DNA of 64,000 nt from Oceaniglobus ichthyenteri (GTDB taxonomy: Bacteria > Pseudomonadota > Alphaproteobacteria > Rhodobacterales > Rhodobacteraceae), in the NCBI RefSeq assembly GCF_003057885.1, contig NZ_QAGK01000001.1, forward strand, positions 372,001 to 436,000, given 5' to 3'. The position numbers and the translations under genes are program-made. Each line of letters starts with the position of its first letter. Position 1 is the stretch's first letter. Positions 17,366 to 24,703 of the stretch are shown one piece after another. Under the pieces are notes generated by a model, which worked only from the letters and a program-made list of their open reading frames with translations, searched no databases and was not told the origin of the DNA.

Positions 17366-17832
17366 TGCGCGGTACCCGCGCTCGCGATGGGGGTGGGTGG
17401 GAAGAGCAAAGATGGCTGTTCCACATGATCAATTGCCGCAATCAGCTGTTCGCGCAGGTGCACAACAATCGCTCGCAGAGGAATGATAATCAGCGGTTGA
17501 TCGCTGTGCGCTTCCGCCAGTTCTGCCGCGAAGCGCACGCCCGCCTCCTGCAAATTGATGACGACATTCGTACGCTCGAGCACCGGCCACGACGATAGGT
17601 TGCACAGTTCAAACAGAGCTGTCGCGATTGGTGCCAACGCACCAACGCGAACGGAAAGATCAGTGGCAAGCGTGCGAATGACGGACGCGGCAACCACGTC
17701 ACCGGAGCTGAAACAGGGGCTGTGTCCGCGGCCGCGATCAAACGGGACAAGAGCCTTTTTCCAGTGGCGATGTGTCTCAGGTGCGATCGAAACAGCACTC
17801 CTCAACTGACCAGGAGTATATAGAACGGTCAT
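17362..17832 (-). CDS. MerR-like HTH protein, first gene of the defence-like cassette
   Basis: 156 residues from the ATG at 17832; a TTG 57 bases earlier is in frame but I see no ribosome site for either. The N-terminal ~75 residues (LYTPGQLRSAVSIAPETHRHWKKAL, then FSSGDVVAASVIRTLATDL) read as a MerR-type winged helix with the usual spacing between the recognition helix and the wing. The remainder (FELCNLSSWPVLERTNVVINLQ) has no family I recognise. Its stop overlaps the methyltransferase start. It may regulate the cassette or act as its antitoxin-like partner. Confidence 0.75.
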   Translation of the reverse strand: MTVLYTPGQLRSAVSIAPETHRHWKKALVPFDRGRGHSPCFSSGDVVAASVIRTLATDLSVRVGALAPIATALFELCNLSSWPVLERTNVVINLQEAGVRFAAELAEAHSDQPLIIIPLRAIVVHLREQLIAAIDHVEQPSLLFPPTPIASAGTAQ

Positions 17833-18350
17833 TTTTGCGCCATAAATTATTGCTGACCACAAGATGCCTTTTTTATCGACGGTGGGCAAGCCCCATCAGA
17901 GCATGACACCAGCGGGCTGCGCTGTCACTTCGTCCTCTTCGTTTCGACCTTGCTGATTTGCACGGGGTCTGCTGTCTTCCACGACATCAAAGCGAGAGTT
18001 GATACCTGACAGTTCGCTGGAATTTACAAGAGGGACTGTTAGCGTGGCGCTACTGCATTTGCCGTCCTGCCCCACCCGTCATTCTCTTGACCGATATGGT
18101 AGGCTTCTCACGACAGCTTACGCCAAAGGCAGTTCTTTCATTGTTGCTGCGTCTGCCATGCCGCAGCGCCGTCAGGCTGCTGTCCGCCCAATTCATTCCG
18201 CAGTAATGCTGTTGCAGGTTACTTCGGCTTACCAATCTTCACAAACACGGTGGCAGCGCACCGCTCACCCCTTCGATCAATAACGCCAGATCGCGCCACT
18301 GCCATTACGACGCCAGCAGATACCAACCCCCCAAGATAGCGCGCGACATC
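17833..18350. other. 518 bases without an intact gene; contains a holin remnant
   Basis: Apart from the pseudogene fragment at 18219-18287 I see only short frames with no ribosome sites. Upstream of the HTH gene (about 17840-17870, leftward) the sequence is A/T-rich and could hold the cassette promoter. The region looks like a join between separately acquired pieces. Confidence 0.5.
18219..18287 (-). pseudogene. decayed duplicate of the holin 3' end
   Basis: On the minus strand this reads GVIDRRGERCAATVFVKIGK then PK and a stop. The C-terminus of the intact holin at 19530 reads GVIDRLIERYAAEAFAKIGE then SK and a stop. They share 14 of 22 residues, roughly 73 percent of bases over about 70 positions, and the stop position. 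No start or transmembrane part is attached. It indicates that this end of the prophage once lay here and that the small Cys-rich gene and folE were inserted or duplicated between the two copies. Confidence 0.7.
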
Positions 18351-18596
18351 ATGACACCCCGCAACCGCAACCGAATCGCAAACAGCCCGCTATCTCAAAG
18401 CGCGAATTGCGACCTCGGGATACTCTGCCGCTGCGACCGTTACGCGATGCTGGACATTGATGACCTGATCAAACGATTTGGACCTGACGCGGATCTGCTA
18501 GATGTACTGGACCGCGCCAGGTGCGACCAGTGCGGGACCAAGGGCCAATACGACATCAGAATCATCCCGAAAAGCAACGCATCACCTAAGCCGTGA
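18351..18596 (+). CDS. small Cys-rich protein, possibly zinc-binding
   Basis: 81 residues. The half from CDLGILCRCDRYAMLDIDDLIKRFG to CDQCGTKGQYDIRII reads like a real protein, with five cysteines (CxxxxxCxC and CxxC) that could hold one zinc. No good ribosome site precedes the first ATG, so the start is uncertain; the ATG at residue 33 is an alternative but would lose three Cys. It lies 150 bases before folE on the same strand and may share its transcript. I do not recognise the family. Confidence 0.5.
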   Translation: MTPRNRNRIANSPLSQSANCDLGILCRCDRYAMLDIDDLIKRFGPDADLLDVLDRARCDQCGTKGQYDIRIIPKSNASPKP

Positions 18597-18745
18597 ACGC
18601 CTCACCTTCCGGGCAAATGTATTGGTTGTTCTCAGCGCCCCACTCAAAATCTGTCCGGCGCCCGGCCTAGATTGGTACTCGACTGGCCAATTATTGCGGG
18701 ATCTGACAGAGGTCGGTCTTCCATCAATATGACGAAAGATCAGCC

Positions 18746-19459
18746 ATGCCGGTCGACTCCTCTAACGTAACAGACAATGACGGACCAGACGCGCCAGTTT
18801 CGGATCGCATCCGTGCGCGCCTGACTGAGGCTGGGATACCCTTCAACGCCAATGACAATATCGCCGCTTTCTTACACAAAGGCGACCTGGATGCGCTACG
18901 CGATGAAGTGGCCAAGCACATGCAAGACGTGTTGAGCGCATTGGTAATCGACACCACCCGCGATCACAACACAACCGACACAGCGCGCCGGGTGGCAAAG
19001 ATGTTCGTCGACGAAATATTCGCCGGTCGTTACCGCGCTGCGCCAGATGTGACCGCTTTTCCCAATGTGTCGCGCTTGAATGAGCTGATGATCATCGGGC
19101 CTATCACTGTGCGAAGCACCTGCTCTCATCATCTGTGCCCAATCATGGGGCGCGTCTGGGTGGGGATTATGCCGAATGCCGAATCCGAACTCATCGGATT
19201 GTCGAAATACACGCGTCTCTGCGACTGGATTATGAGCCGCCCACAAATCCAAGAGGAAGCTGTCGTGATGCTAGCCGACGAACTGGAGGCTCGCATCCAT
19301 CCTGACGGGCTGGCCGTAGTGATGGAAGCGGATCACCTCTGCATGCACTGGCGCGGGGTGAAGGACAACCAGTCGATGATGACCAATTCGGTCATGCGCG
19401 GTTGCTTTCTATCAAATTCAGATCTGCGGCGCGAATTCCTGAGCTTGATGAAACGCTGA
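18746..19459 (+). CDS. folE: GTP cyclohydrolase I (prophage-borne)
   Basis: 237 residues. GTP cyclohydrolase I converts GTP to 7,8-dihydroneopterin triphosphate, the entry to folate and also to queuosine and 7-deazaguanine pathways. The zinc site is visible: Cys126, His129 and Cys199 (STCSHHLCP and DHLCMHWRGV), with catalytic His128 and His197. E. coli-type enzymes have C-E-H-H; here the Glu is Ser127. An N-terminal 35-residue extension is rich in Asp/Ser. It is transcribed against the lysis genes and is the only 7-deazaguanine-related gene I find in the prophage (no queD, queE, queC or dpdA). Confidence 0.9.
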   Translation: MPVDSSNVTDNDGPDAPVSDRIRARLTEAGIPFNANDNIAAFLHKGDLDALRDEVAKHMQDVLSALVIDTTRDHNTTDTARRVAKMFVDEIFAGRYRAAPDVTAFPNVSRLNELMIIGPITVRSTCSHHLCPIMGRVWVGIMPNAESELIGLSKYTRLCDWIMSRPQIQEEAVVMLADELEARIHPDGLAVVMEADHLCMHWRGVKDNQSMMTNSVMRGCFLSNSDLRREFLSLMKR

Positions 19460-19529
19460 ATGCAATGTGGCAAACACTATACGAGGTGTGTTTCTGAGAG
19501 CCACGCACCCGGCCGATGTCAGCCGCGGG

Positions 19530-19892
19530 TCACTTCGATTCGCCAATCTTGGCAAACGCCTCGGCAGCGTATCGCTCAATCAGCCGATCAATCACGCCAT
19601 CGCCGGGGGTCAGCGCCTTGAGCGCATCTGGCACACTTTCGCGCAAATGCTGCACGACATGGGCGCGCAATGTTCCAAAGGCCTCGTTTGGACCGTGCCT
19701 CATGGCGCTTTCGACGCCTGAGATGATCGCCTCATGCAACGCTTCGCGGTGACGCGCCTCGATCTGGATGCCGGTCGCCAGCGTAAATGCCGCAGACGCG
19801 CGGTTGACGATGATGGTCAGCGCAAGGCCGATCAGGGCGATGATGGCGGTCTGCACTTGTTCGCTGGCCAAGAGGCCGGTGATGATATCCAT
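19530..19892 (-). CDS. holin-like protein (LLH type)
   Basis: 120 residues with one hydrophobic segment near 14-38 (TAIIALIGLALTIIVNR) and a long amphipathic helical C-terminal part (EARHREALHEAIISGVESAM, ending in AFAKIGESK). Size, topology and position directly after the endolysin gene fit a phage holin that opens the inner membrane at lysis. It is the last gene of the leftward late operon. Confidence 0.75.
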   Translation of the reverse strand: MDIITGLLASEQVQTAIIALIGLALTIIVNRASAAFTLATGIQIEARHREALHEAIISGVESAMRHGPNEAFGTLRAHVVQHLRESVPDALKALTPGDGVIDRLIERYAAEAFAKIGESK

Positions 19893-19920
19893 TTTTTGTC
19901 CTCATTTCAGGTTTAAAAAG

Positions 19921-20628
19921 TTAAAGGCGGGCCGCTTGCACATGCATCCAGTCGAAGTCTCTAGCGCGGCCCAGGCTGACCCAGCCCTCTGCCTCCCACG
20001 CCCGCCAGAACGGCACAGCGTCGGGGCGCGACAGGCGCGCTTGGGGCTTGGTCCAGCGCAGTTGGTTGCGCTCAGGGTCAAAGTCGATTGCGATGCCCCA
20101 GGAATGCATCGAATACCGCGTGCCGCCGCGCATCCGGCGCACGTTCAGCGACCCGCCAAACAGATCGAGGCCAAGGTCGGAAATCTCGACCGCGGAATAT
20201 GTACGCGCGATCTTCTGCAATGCCCGCTCGGCACTGGCCGCCACACGTTCGTGCAGCGTGATCCGGCTGATCCGCACGTTTTTATCCCACGCCAGGCGCA
20301 TGGCCCACGGCACATGAACGCGCGTTTGTCGCTCGCCCACCTTGCCAAAAAAACCCTGCACATCGCCCTGTCGCGGCCATACCGGTGCAGGTTGATCCAA
20401 TTCAGGCACGTCCTGATTGCGCTCGGGAATCGGCGTCACTGTGGCTGTCGAGCTGAGCCGCAGCGATGTAACGGTTTCCGGTGTCGCGGTGCCGGTCACG
20501 ATCAATCCGCGCGCGCGCTGGAATGCGCGCAGCGCCGCTGTGGTGATCGGCCCCACAATGCCATCGATCTGGCCGCACGGGTATCCGTGGGCGGTCAGCC
20601 GCGATTGCAGCCATCTGGAAAATGTCAT
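19921..20628 (-). CDS. endolysin: peptidoglycan-binding domain plus M15 peptidase
   Basis: 235 residues. Residues 1-45 match a PG-binding-1 repeat (LTAHGYPCGQIDGIVGPITTAALRAFQ). A Pro-rich linker leads to a C-terminal M15-type zinc D-Ala-D-Ala/L-Ala-D-Glu peptidase with GGTRYSMHSWGIAIDFD (His175, Asp182) and DFDWMHV (His229). It would cut cell-wall peptide links during lysis. No signal peptide is seen, so it depends on the holin next to it. A terminator stands just upstream of its start, so part of its expression may come from read-through or its own promoter. Confidence 0.88.
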   Translation of the reverse strand: MTFSRWLQSRLTAHGYPCGQIDGIVGPITTAALRAFQRARGLIVTGTATPETVTSLRLSSTATVTPIPERNQDVPELDQPAPVWPRQGDVQGFFGKVGERQTRVHVPWAMRLAWDKNVRISRITLHERVAASAERALQKIARTYSAVEISDLGLDLFGGSLNVRRMRGGTRYSMHSWGIAIDFDPERNQLRWTKPQARLSRPDAVPFWRAWEAEGWVSLGRARDFDWMHVQAARL

Positions 20629-20642
20629 GCTGTCTCCAATGC

Positions 20643-20665
20643 AAAAGACCCCGCAAACGGGGCAA
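20643..20665 (-). terminator. intrinsic terminator between the membrane-protein gene and endolysin gene
   Basis: Stem CCCCG/CGGGG with loop of 4 (20649-20662), followed on the minus strand by TCTTTT. Placed 15 bases before the endolysin start, it could partly uncouple lysis genes from tail genes. Confidence 0.7.
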
Positions 20666-20686
20666 ATGTGAGGGTTTCGGGGGCGG

Positions 20687-21316
20687 TTATCGTGGCCGGA
20701 TCGGAAACGGGATGCGCGGCGATTGAAACACTAACGGCTCGTCGCCATCGGCCATGCCGGGGCAACCGATATATGCCGCCTCAAAGTAAAAATCCGCTGT
20801 CGGCTCAAGACCCACCGGCGTTAAAATGATGATGTCGATGGTGGTCCAACTGACGCCGATGTTGCGCGCCTCACCCGGCTCAATGCGCTGTGCCGGTGCG
20901 GATAGATCAGACCTGGGATTGATGAATCCCCATTGGGTGGACCCCGGCACAATGCGGCACCGGATACCCTCGGGACGCCTGCGCACCTTGAGCTGCACCG
21001 CGCATGGTTGCCGCTCAATGCAGTATTCATCGATCGGGCGGGTGTTGGTGCGCGACACCTCGAACACCTGTGACGGTCGGCGCAGGGACTCGATATCATC
21101 CCGCACATCGGCCACCTGCCCCAACAGGTTTTCAACCCGCACCACCAGTTGGTGTAGCGAATCCGGGGTGTTCCAGATCGCCATCGCCCGCTCTTTGACC
21201 GGATCGAATACCATGATAACGGCCCCGCCGATGGCTGCGACAACCAGCCAATCGACGGATTTAGAAATAAACCGCTCCCAAATCATCTGGCGCAGCGGTC
21301 GTTGATCGTCTGACAT
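20687..21316 (-). CDS. membrane-anchored phage protein of unknown function
   Basis: 209 residues from the ATG at 21316, which has a strong AGGGGGG ribosome site. One membrane helix near residues 20-38 (DWLVVAAIGGAVIMVFDPV), a short coiled segment (LVVRVENLLGQVADVRDDIESL), then a beta-rich domain with cysteines (EYCIERQPCAVQLKVRRRPEGIRC). Topology predicts a periplasmic C-terminal domain. Lying between fibre genes and lysis genes, it could be a lysis accessory such as an inner-membrane spanin component, but no spanin motif is recognised. Confidence 0.7.
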   Translation of the reverse strand: MSDDQRPLRQMIWERFISKSVDWLVVAAIGGAVIMVFDPVKERAMAIWNTPDSLHQLVVRVENLLGQVADVRDDIESLRRPSQVFEVSRTNTRPIDEYCIERQPCAVQLKVRRRPEGIRCRIVPGSTQWGFINPRSDLSAPAQRIEPGEARNIGVSWTTIDIIILTPVGLEPTADFYFEAAYIGCPGMADGDEPLVFQSPRIPFPIRPR

Positions 21317-21344
21317 AAATTCGCCCCCCTGACGATCTGGACAA

Positions 21345-21425
21345 TTACGCGGCATACACCGGGTAGAGATGCAGCGAGTGGACAATACCCTCGTTGACGA
21401 TCACATCAGGCCAGCCCACCGTCAT
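21345..21425 (-). CDS. tiny coupled reading frame (26 aa)
   Basis: MTVGWPDVIVNEGIVHSLHL and a short tail. The start forms an ATGA overlap with the stop of the 27-residue frame upstream, and it ends 28 bases before the membrane-protein gene. Composition is protein-like, but the length makes this tentative. Confidence 0.35.
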   Translation of the reverse strand: MTVGWPDVIVNEGIVHSLHLYPVYAA

Positions 21426-21505
21426 GTTGCATTGCCGTAAACAGCGATATCGCGCCCCAACCGCGTCAGAACCGGCTCGGGAAACACTGTTGCGCAAACC
21501 AGCAC
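21422..21505 (-). CDS. tiny coupled reading frame (27 aa), GTG start
   Basis: A GTG at 21505 follows AAAGGGGAA at good spacing. The product (VLVCATVFPEPVLTRLGRDI and seven more residues) reads like protein, not like shadow sequence. It belongs to a chain of four very short overlapping frames at 21345-21572. No family is recognised. Confidence 0.35.
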   Translation of the reverse strand: MLVCATVFPEPVLTRLGRDIAVYGNAT

Positions 21506-21682
21506 AGGTTCCCCTTTACCCAATCCATCATTGCAGAATCACCCCGCAGGCGGTCTCTGTCGTTTCAGCCATGCCGAAAATCCTTATTCGTCGGTGTGGT
21601 TAGCTGCGCGATTTAGGGTGTCCGCCCTGTCGCGCAGCGCGTGTGTGGTGCCAATCGCAGAGAAAGGCGCAGCACGGGAAAA

Positions 21683-22786
21683 TCAGACCCACTGGTTGGC
21701 AATTATTAGCAATTCATCGTCAGTCAGCATGCGCTGATAAATAACAACATGGGTGATGATCGAGCAGCACCTGTTAGGCGCGCTTGCATAGGCGCTAGCC
21801 CCGCCGATAAGAATCGCTGTGGGTGCCCCAAACACTGCACCGTTTCCTGTCGATTTGCTGATTTGCCCAAAGGAAGCCACAGTGAAATTATCGCCGAAGC
21901 CGTCGAAGCCGATGGCGTGAACCATACTGTCACGCCAGTTGCCAGTTACTGACGCAGTGTCTGTCGAACCATTCCATGCCGCTCCGTCAGCATAAACCGC
22001 CCCGTTGTCGGTACCGGATGATCCCGTGGTGCGCGATGATGTCACCGCCACGCCGCCTAGTGGGCTAGATGTTTGCACCGCAACTGGCGTGAAATTCCTT
22101 GTGTCAGCGTCTGCACCCCTGAGTGCCACACTCCGAACCACGACAGTCCCAACACCAGAGGCCAGAAGGTCTTTGAACGGGGCGTGAAGGCTTGCCGACT
22201 CAATCGCCACTGTTGCCGAGTACCCCATAAAAGGTGATGCACAGCGCCCGCCACTAGCGAGTTCCACTTGCAAATCAGTTGCGCCGCTAACGCTTAAGGT
22301 TGCCGTGATTGTCGATGTTGGCGACCGTGAGTATGCCTTAACTGTGCGTCCATCCACAATCCGCGTGGATTCCAATGTCAGGTTGGCATGGCTTAACTCT
22401 GCCGAGCCTCCTGTATATGAAAGTATCGTCCACTCCGTGGCCCCCGGAATAGACACGCCACCAGCGCCCCCGGAAGACAAGAGGTTTTGCCGAGCGTTCA
22501 TCACTAACAGGCCCTCCGCATCAACAGATGACAGGTAATGCCGACGCGGGATATTTGCCGACGCGCTGCGCATTACTCCATCACGCAAAGCGTATGGCGC
22601 AACCGAACTTCGCGAAACAGAAACTGCGTTGGATAAGGAATAGTCTGCCCGATCACCCGACAAGACTGTGTAGTATTCATCGCGTGAAAAATCGAGCATA
22701 GCCACAAAGTCAGTCGGCCCAGACATTCCGTGCACGTTGCCCGTTGAATTAGATGCGGCATTGTTGGATTTCAAAACAAGTGTCAT
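21683..22786 (-). CDS. phage distal tail/fibre protein with C-terminal LamG-like region
   Basis: 367 residues, Ser/Ala/Gly-rich and beta-strand-rich, without a signal peptide. The last ~150 residues (SMVHAIGFDGFGDNFTVASFGQ, FGAPTAILIGGASAYASAP, then ITHVVIYQRMLTDDELLIIAN) fit a concanavalin/LamG-like lectin sandwich in which the final strand carries the typical L-T-D-D-E-L phrase. Likely a receptor-binding or adhesin protein on the tail tip. It starts 10 bases after the fibre gene upstream. Confidence 0.7.
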   Translation of the reverse strand: MTLVLKSNNAASNSTGNVHGMSGPTDFVAMLDFSRDEYYTVLSGDRADYSLSNAVSVSRSSVAPYALRDGVMRSASANIPRRHYLSSVDAEGLLVMNARQNLLSSGGAGGVSIPGATEWTILSYTGGSAELSHANLTLESTRIVDGRTVKAYSRSPTSTITATLSVSGATDLQVELASGGRCASPFMGYSATVAIESASLHAPFKDLLASGVGTVVVRSVALRGADADTRNFTPVAVQTSSPLGGVAVTSSRTTGSSGTDNGAVYADGAAWNGSTDTASVTGNWRDSMVHAIGFDGFGDNFTVASFGQISKSTGNGAVFGAPTAILIGGASAYASAPNRCCSIITHVVIYQRMLTDDELLIIANQWV

Positions 22787-22795
22787 GTAGCTACC

Positions 22796-24682
22796 TCACA
22801 GAGCTGTTAAATCAACCCAATCGGTTGATCTAGAATGAAAATCAAGAGCCATCCCAGGTTCGGATGGATATGCATAGGTATTCCAGCAGACATGCAGCCG
22901 CATATTGTCACCGTCGAATTCCGGGACAAAACTGCCCTTGTAGACCGGATCGGAAGCGTCAGAGATCAACGCATCGCCTATCGTCCAATTTGTGCCGTCA
23001 GTAGAATAACCGAGGAAAAGGTTTGCGCGGTCATTCACGAGCATGACAAACGCCTCCCCCATCCACTTCACTTCGCAATGCCACGCTGCAATGCCATCAG
23101 TCGCATTTAGGTCTTGCGACCCTGCAACCGTCCAGGGTCCGTATTTAGTTGGGCCTGTGTAACTCCGAACTGTGTTCTCGGTCGGCAAGACCCACAAGCG
23201 CCATGTTTCGGCGATTGGGTCATATAGAATGGAGGGCGACAGCCAGCCGATGCCTGATTGGCTATGACTAACCTCATCCGTCCAATTCACCCCGTCCCAT
23301 GTGCTGCGATAATGGAAGGTAATAGCCGCCGCCGCGCCAACCTGCCGCCAAACCGCGAACATCTCGCCCGTGTTCGGATCATAGCCAAGTGCAATGTCGC
23401 TGTTATAGCCGGTTTGATTGCCCGGCGGGTGGCCCAAAGGCATGGGGCAATCTGGCAAGAGGTCAAAAGTTTGTAGATCATTTGACCCGTAAATAATCGG
23501 GTTCTCCTCCCACGCGTTTGCGTTTTTGTGAGGCGTTTCCCCCATGATATAGCGGTATCCCATCAACGGCCTGCGCACTTCCAATAGATAAGGATGCACA
23601 TTGCCGCCCGGCCCATATGGCGTTTCAAGCATCACGCCAGTTCCTTCCGTCACGCTGTAGGCGTCCACAATCCCGCTCGGTACTGGCGCGTTGTTCGGCA
23701 CAAGAAGTGCGGGCGGTTCGATAAACGGCAGGCCCTCAGTACGGAGGCTGGCAATCATCGGCGCTACCGTTGAATGCAGCTTGTCGCGTGCGGTAGGGAA
23801 TCGCCGCTCACGGGTCAGGGTTTGCCCCACAACGCCCTGAACAGGGCCAGCCAAGCCCGGTAGGTAGACGGCCCCTCGCGCATCTTGCCGCATCGTTACA
23901 TTACCGTCCGCGTCCTCGATGCTCAGAACATCTTGGGCCACGCTCCCCGCCCCTTCGTAAACCCGCTCCTTCGTTTCGCTGATCGCCTGCTGCACAGACT
24001 GGTCATCCATGTGCGGTAGATACTGGTGGCCGTCATTGGCCGTGCGCCGCCAAGCATTCCCGACGATGTCAACACCCACCTCCAAATCATCGTTTGCCAT
24101 GATCGTCTTGGCCGGGACCGATGACAAACCATCCTCCACGTCAGCAACCTGCACCGCCAGCGCGCTCTGATCCCTCGTTGCCACCCAAACAATCGGATCA
24201 GTGCCCAGCGTGACAACCTCAGAGCCGGTGTAGAAGGTCTTGCCCGCGCCCACCGTGCCGCCTGTGACGTAAACCATCGCACCTTGCACCTCTCCCGCCG
24301 CGTCCATGTCGCTGCGCCGCGTCCATGCGCCCGCCGCTGTGGTGTAAACGCCGTTCTGCGCCGGATTAGCCTGTGCCCGCACGATCACATCGCTTGTGCT
24401 GGTTAGTGTGCCGTCGATTGTTTGCTCCCCCGACAACGTGACATTGGCCGTTGTGGCCAAATCAGCGGCGGCGCGCGGGATAGTGCCCGATATGGCAACG
24501 GACTCAAGTGACGTCGTGCGCGTGTCTAAATCCTGTCCCTCGATGGTAGTGACGCGATCCGCGACCGCCGCCGTATCGGCAATCATTTCTTCGGCCAATA
24601 TCTGCGCGTCGGCAGGTTTTGGTTGATAATTTGCGTCAGCGGGCACACCGCGAAACACCTCTTGAGGAGTTTTTGTTACCAT
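22796..24682 (-). CDS. tail fibre protein with C-terminal beta-propeller (glycosidase-like) domain
   Basis: 628 residues. The N-terminal ~60 residues (DTAAVADRVTTIEGQDLDTRTTSLES) are helical and coiled. Residues ~75-160 form a repeat domain (VIVRAQANPAQNGVYTTAAGAWTRRSDM) shared with the neighbouring hub protein. The C-terminal half (from about 345: ENPIIYGSNDLQTFDLLPDCP, DIALGYDPNTGEMFAVWRQ, PSILYDPIAETWRLWVL, FLGYSTDGTNWTIGD) has the repeated W/D-rich blades of a GH32/GH43/sialidase-type five-blade propeller. It probably binds or trims surface polysaccharide during adsorption. Confidence 0.78.
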   Translation of the reverse strand: MVTKTPQEVFRGVPADANYQPKPADAQILAEEMIADTAAVADRVTTIEGQDLDTRTTSLESVAISGTIPRAAADLATTANVTLSGEQTIDGTLTSTSDVIVRAQANPAQNGVYTTAAGAWTRRSDMDAAGEVQGAMVYVTGGTVGAGKTFYTGSEVVTLGTDPIVWVATRDQSALAVQVADVEDGLSSVPAKTIMANDDLEVGVDIVGNAWRRTANDGHQYLPHMDDQSVQQAISETKERVYEGAGSVAQDVLSIEDADGNVTMRQDARGAVYLPGLAGPVQGVVGQTLTRERRFPTARDKLHSTVAPMIASLRTEGLPFIEPPALLVPNNAPVPSGIVDAYSVTEGTGVMLETPYGPGGNVHPYLLEVRRPLMGYRYIMGETPHKNANAWEENPIIYGSNDLQTFDLLPDCPMPLGHPPGNQTGYNSDIALGYDPNTGEMFAVWRQVGAAAAITFHYRSTWDGVNWTDEVSHSQSGIGWLSPSILYDPIAETWRLWVLPTENTVRSYTGPTKYGPWTVAGSQDLNATDGIAAWHCEVKWMGEAFVMLVNDRANLFLGYSTDGTNWTIGDALISDASDPVYKGSFVPEFDGDNMRLHVCWNTYAYPSEPGMALDFHSRSTDWVDLTAL

Positions 24683-24703
24683 GTCTGGCCTCTTACTGTT
24701 GTT

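Noticed and set aside
17999-18283. Plus-strand frame in the cargo gap
   Set aside because: No ribosome site and it runs antisense to the holin remnant; likely chance.
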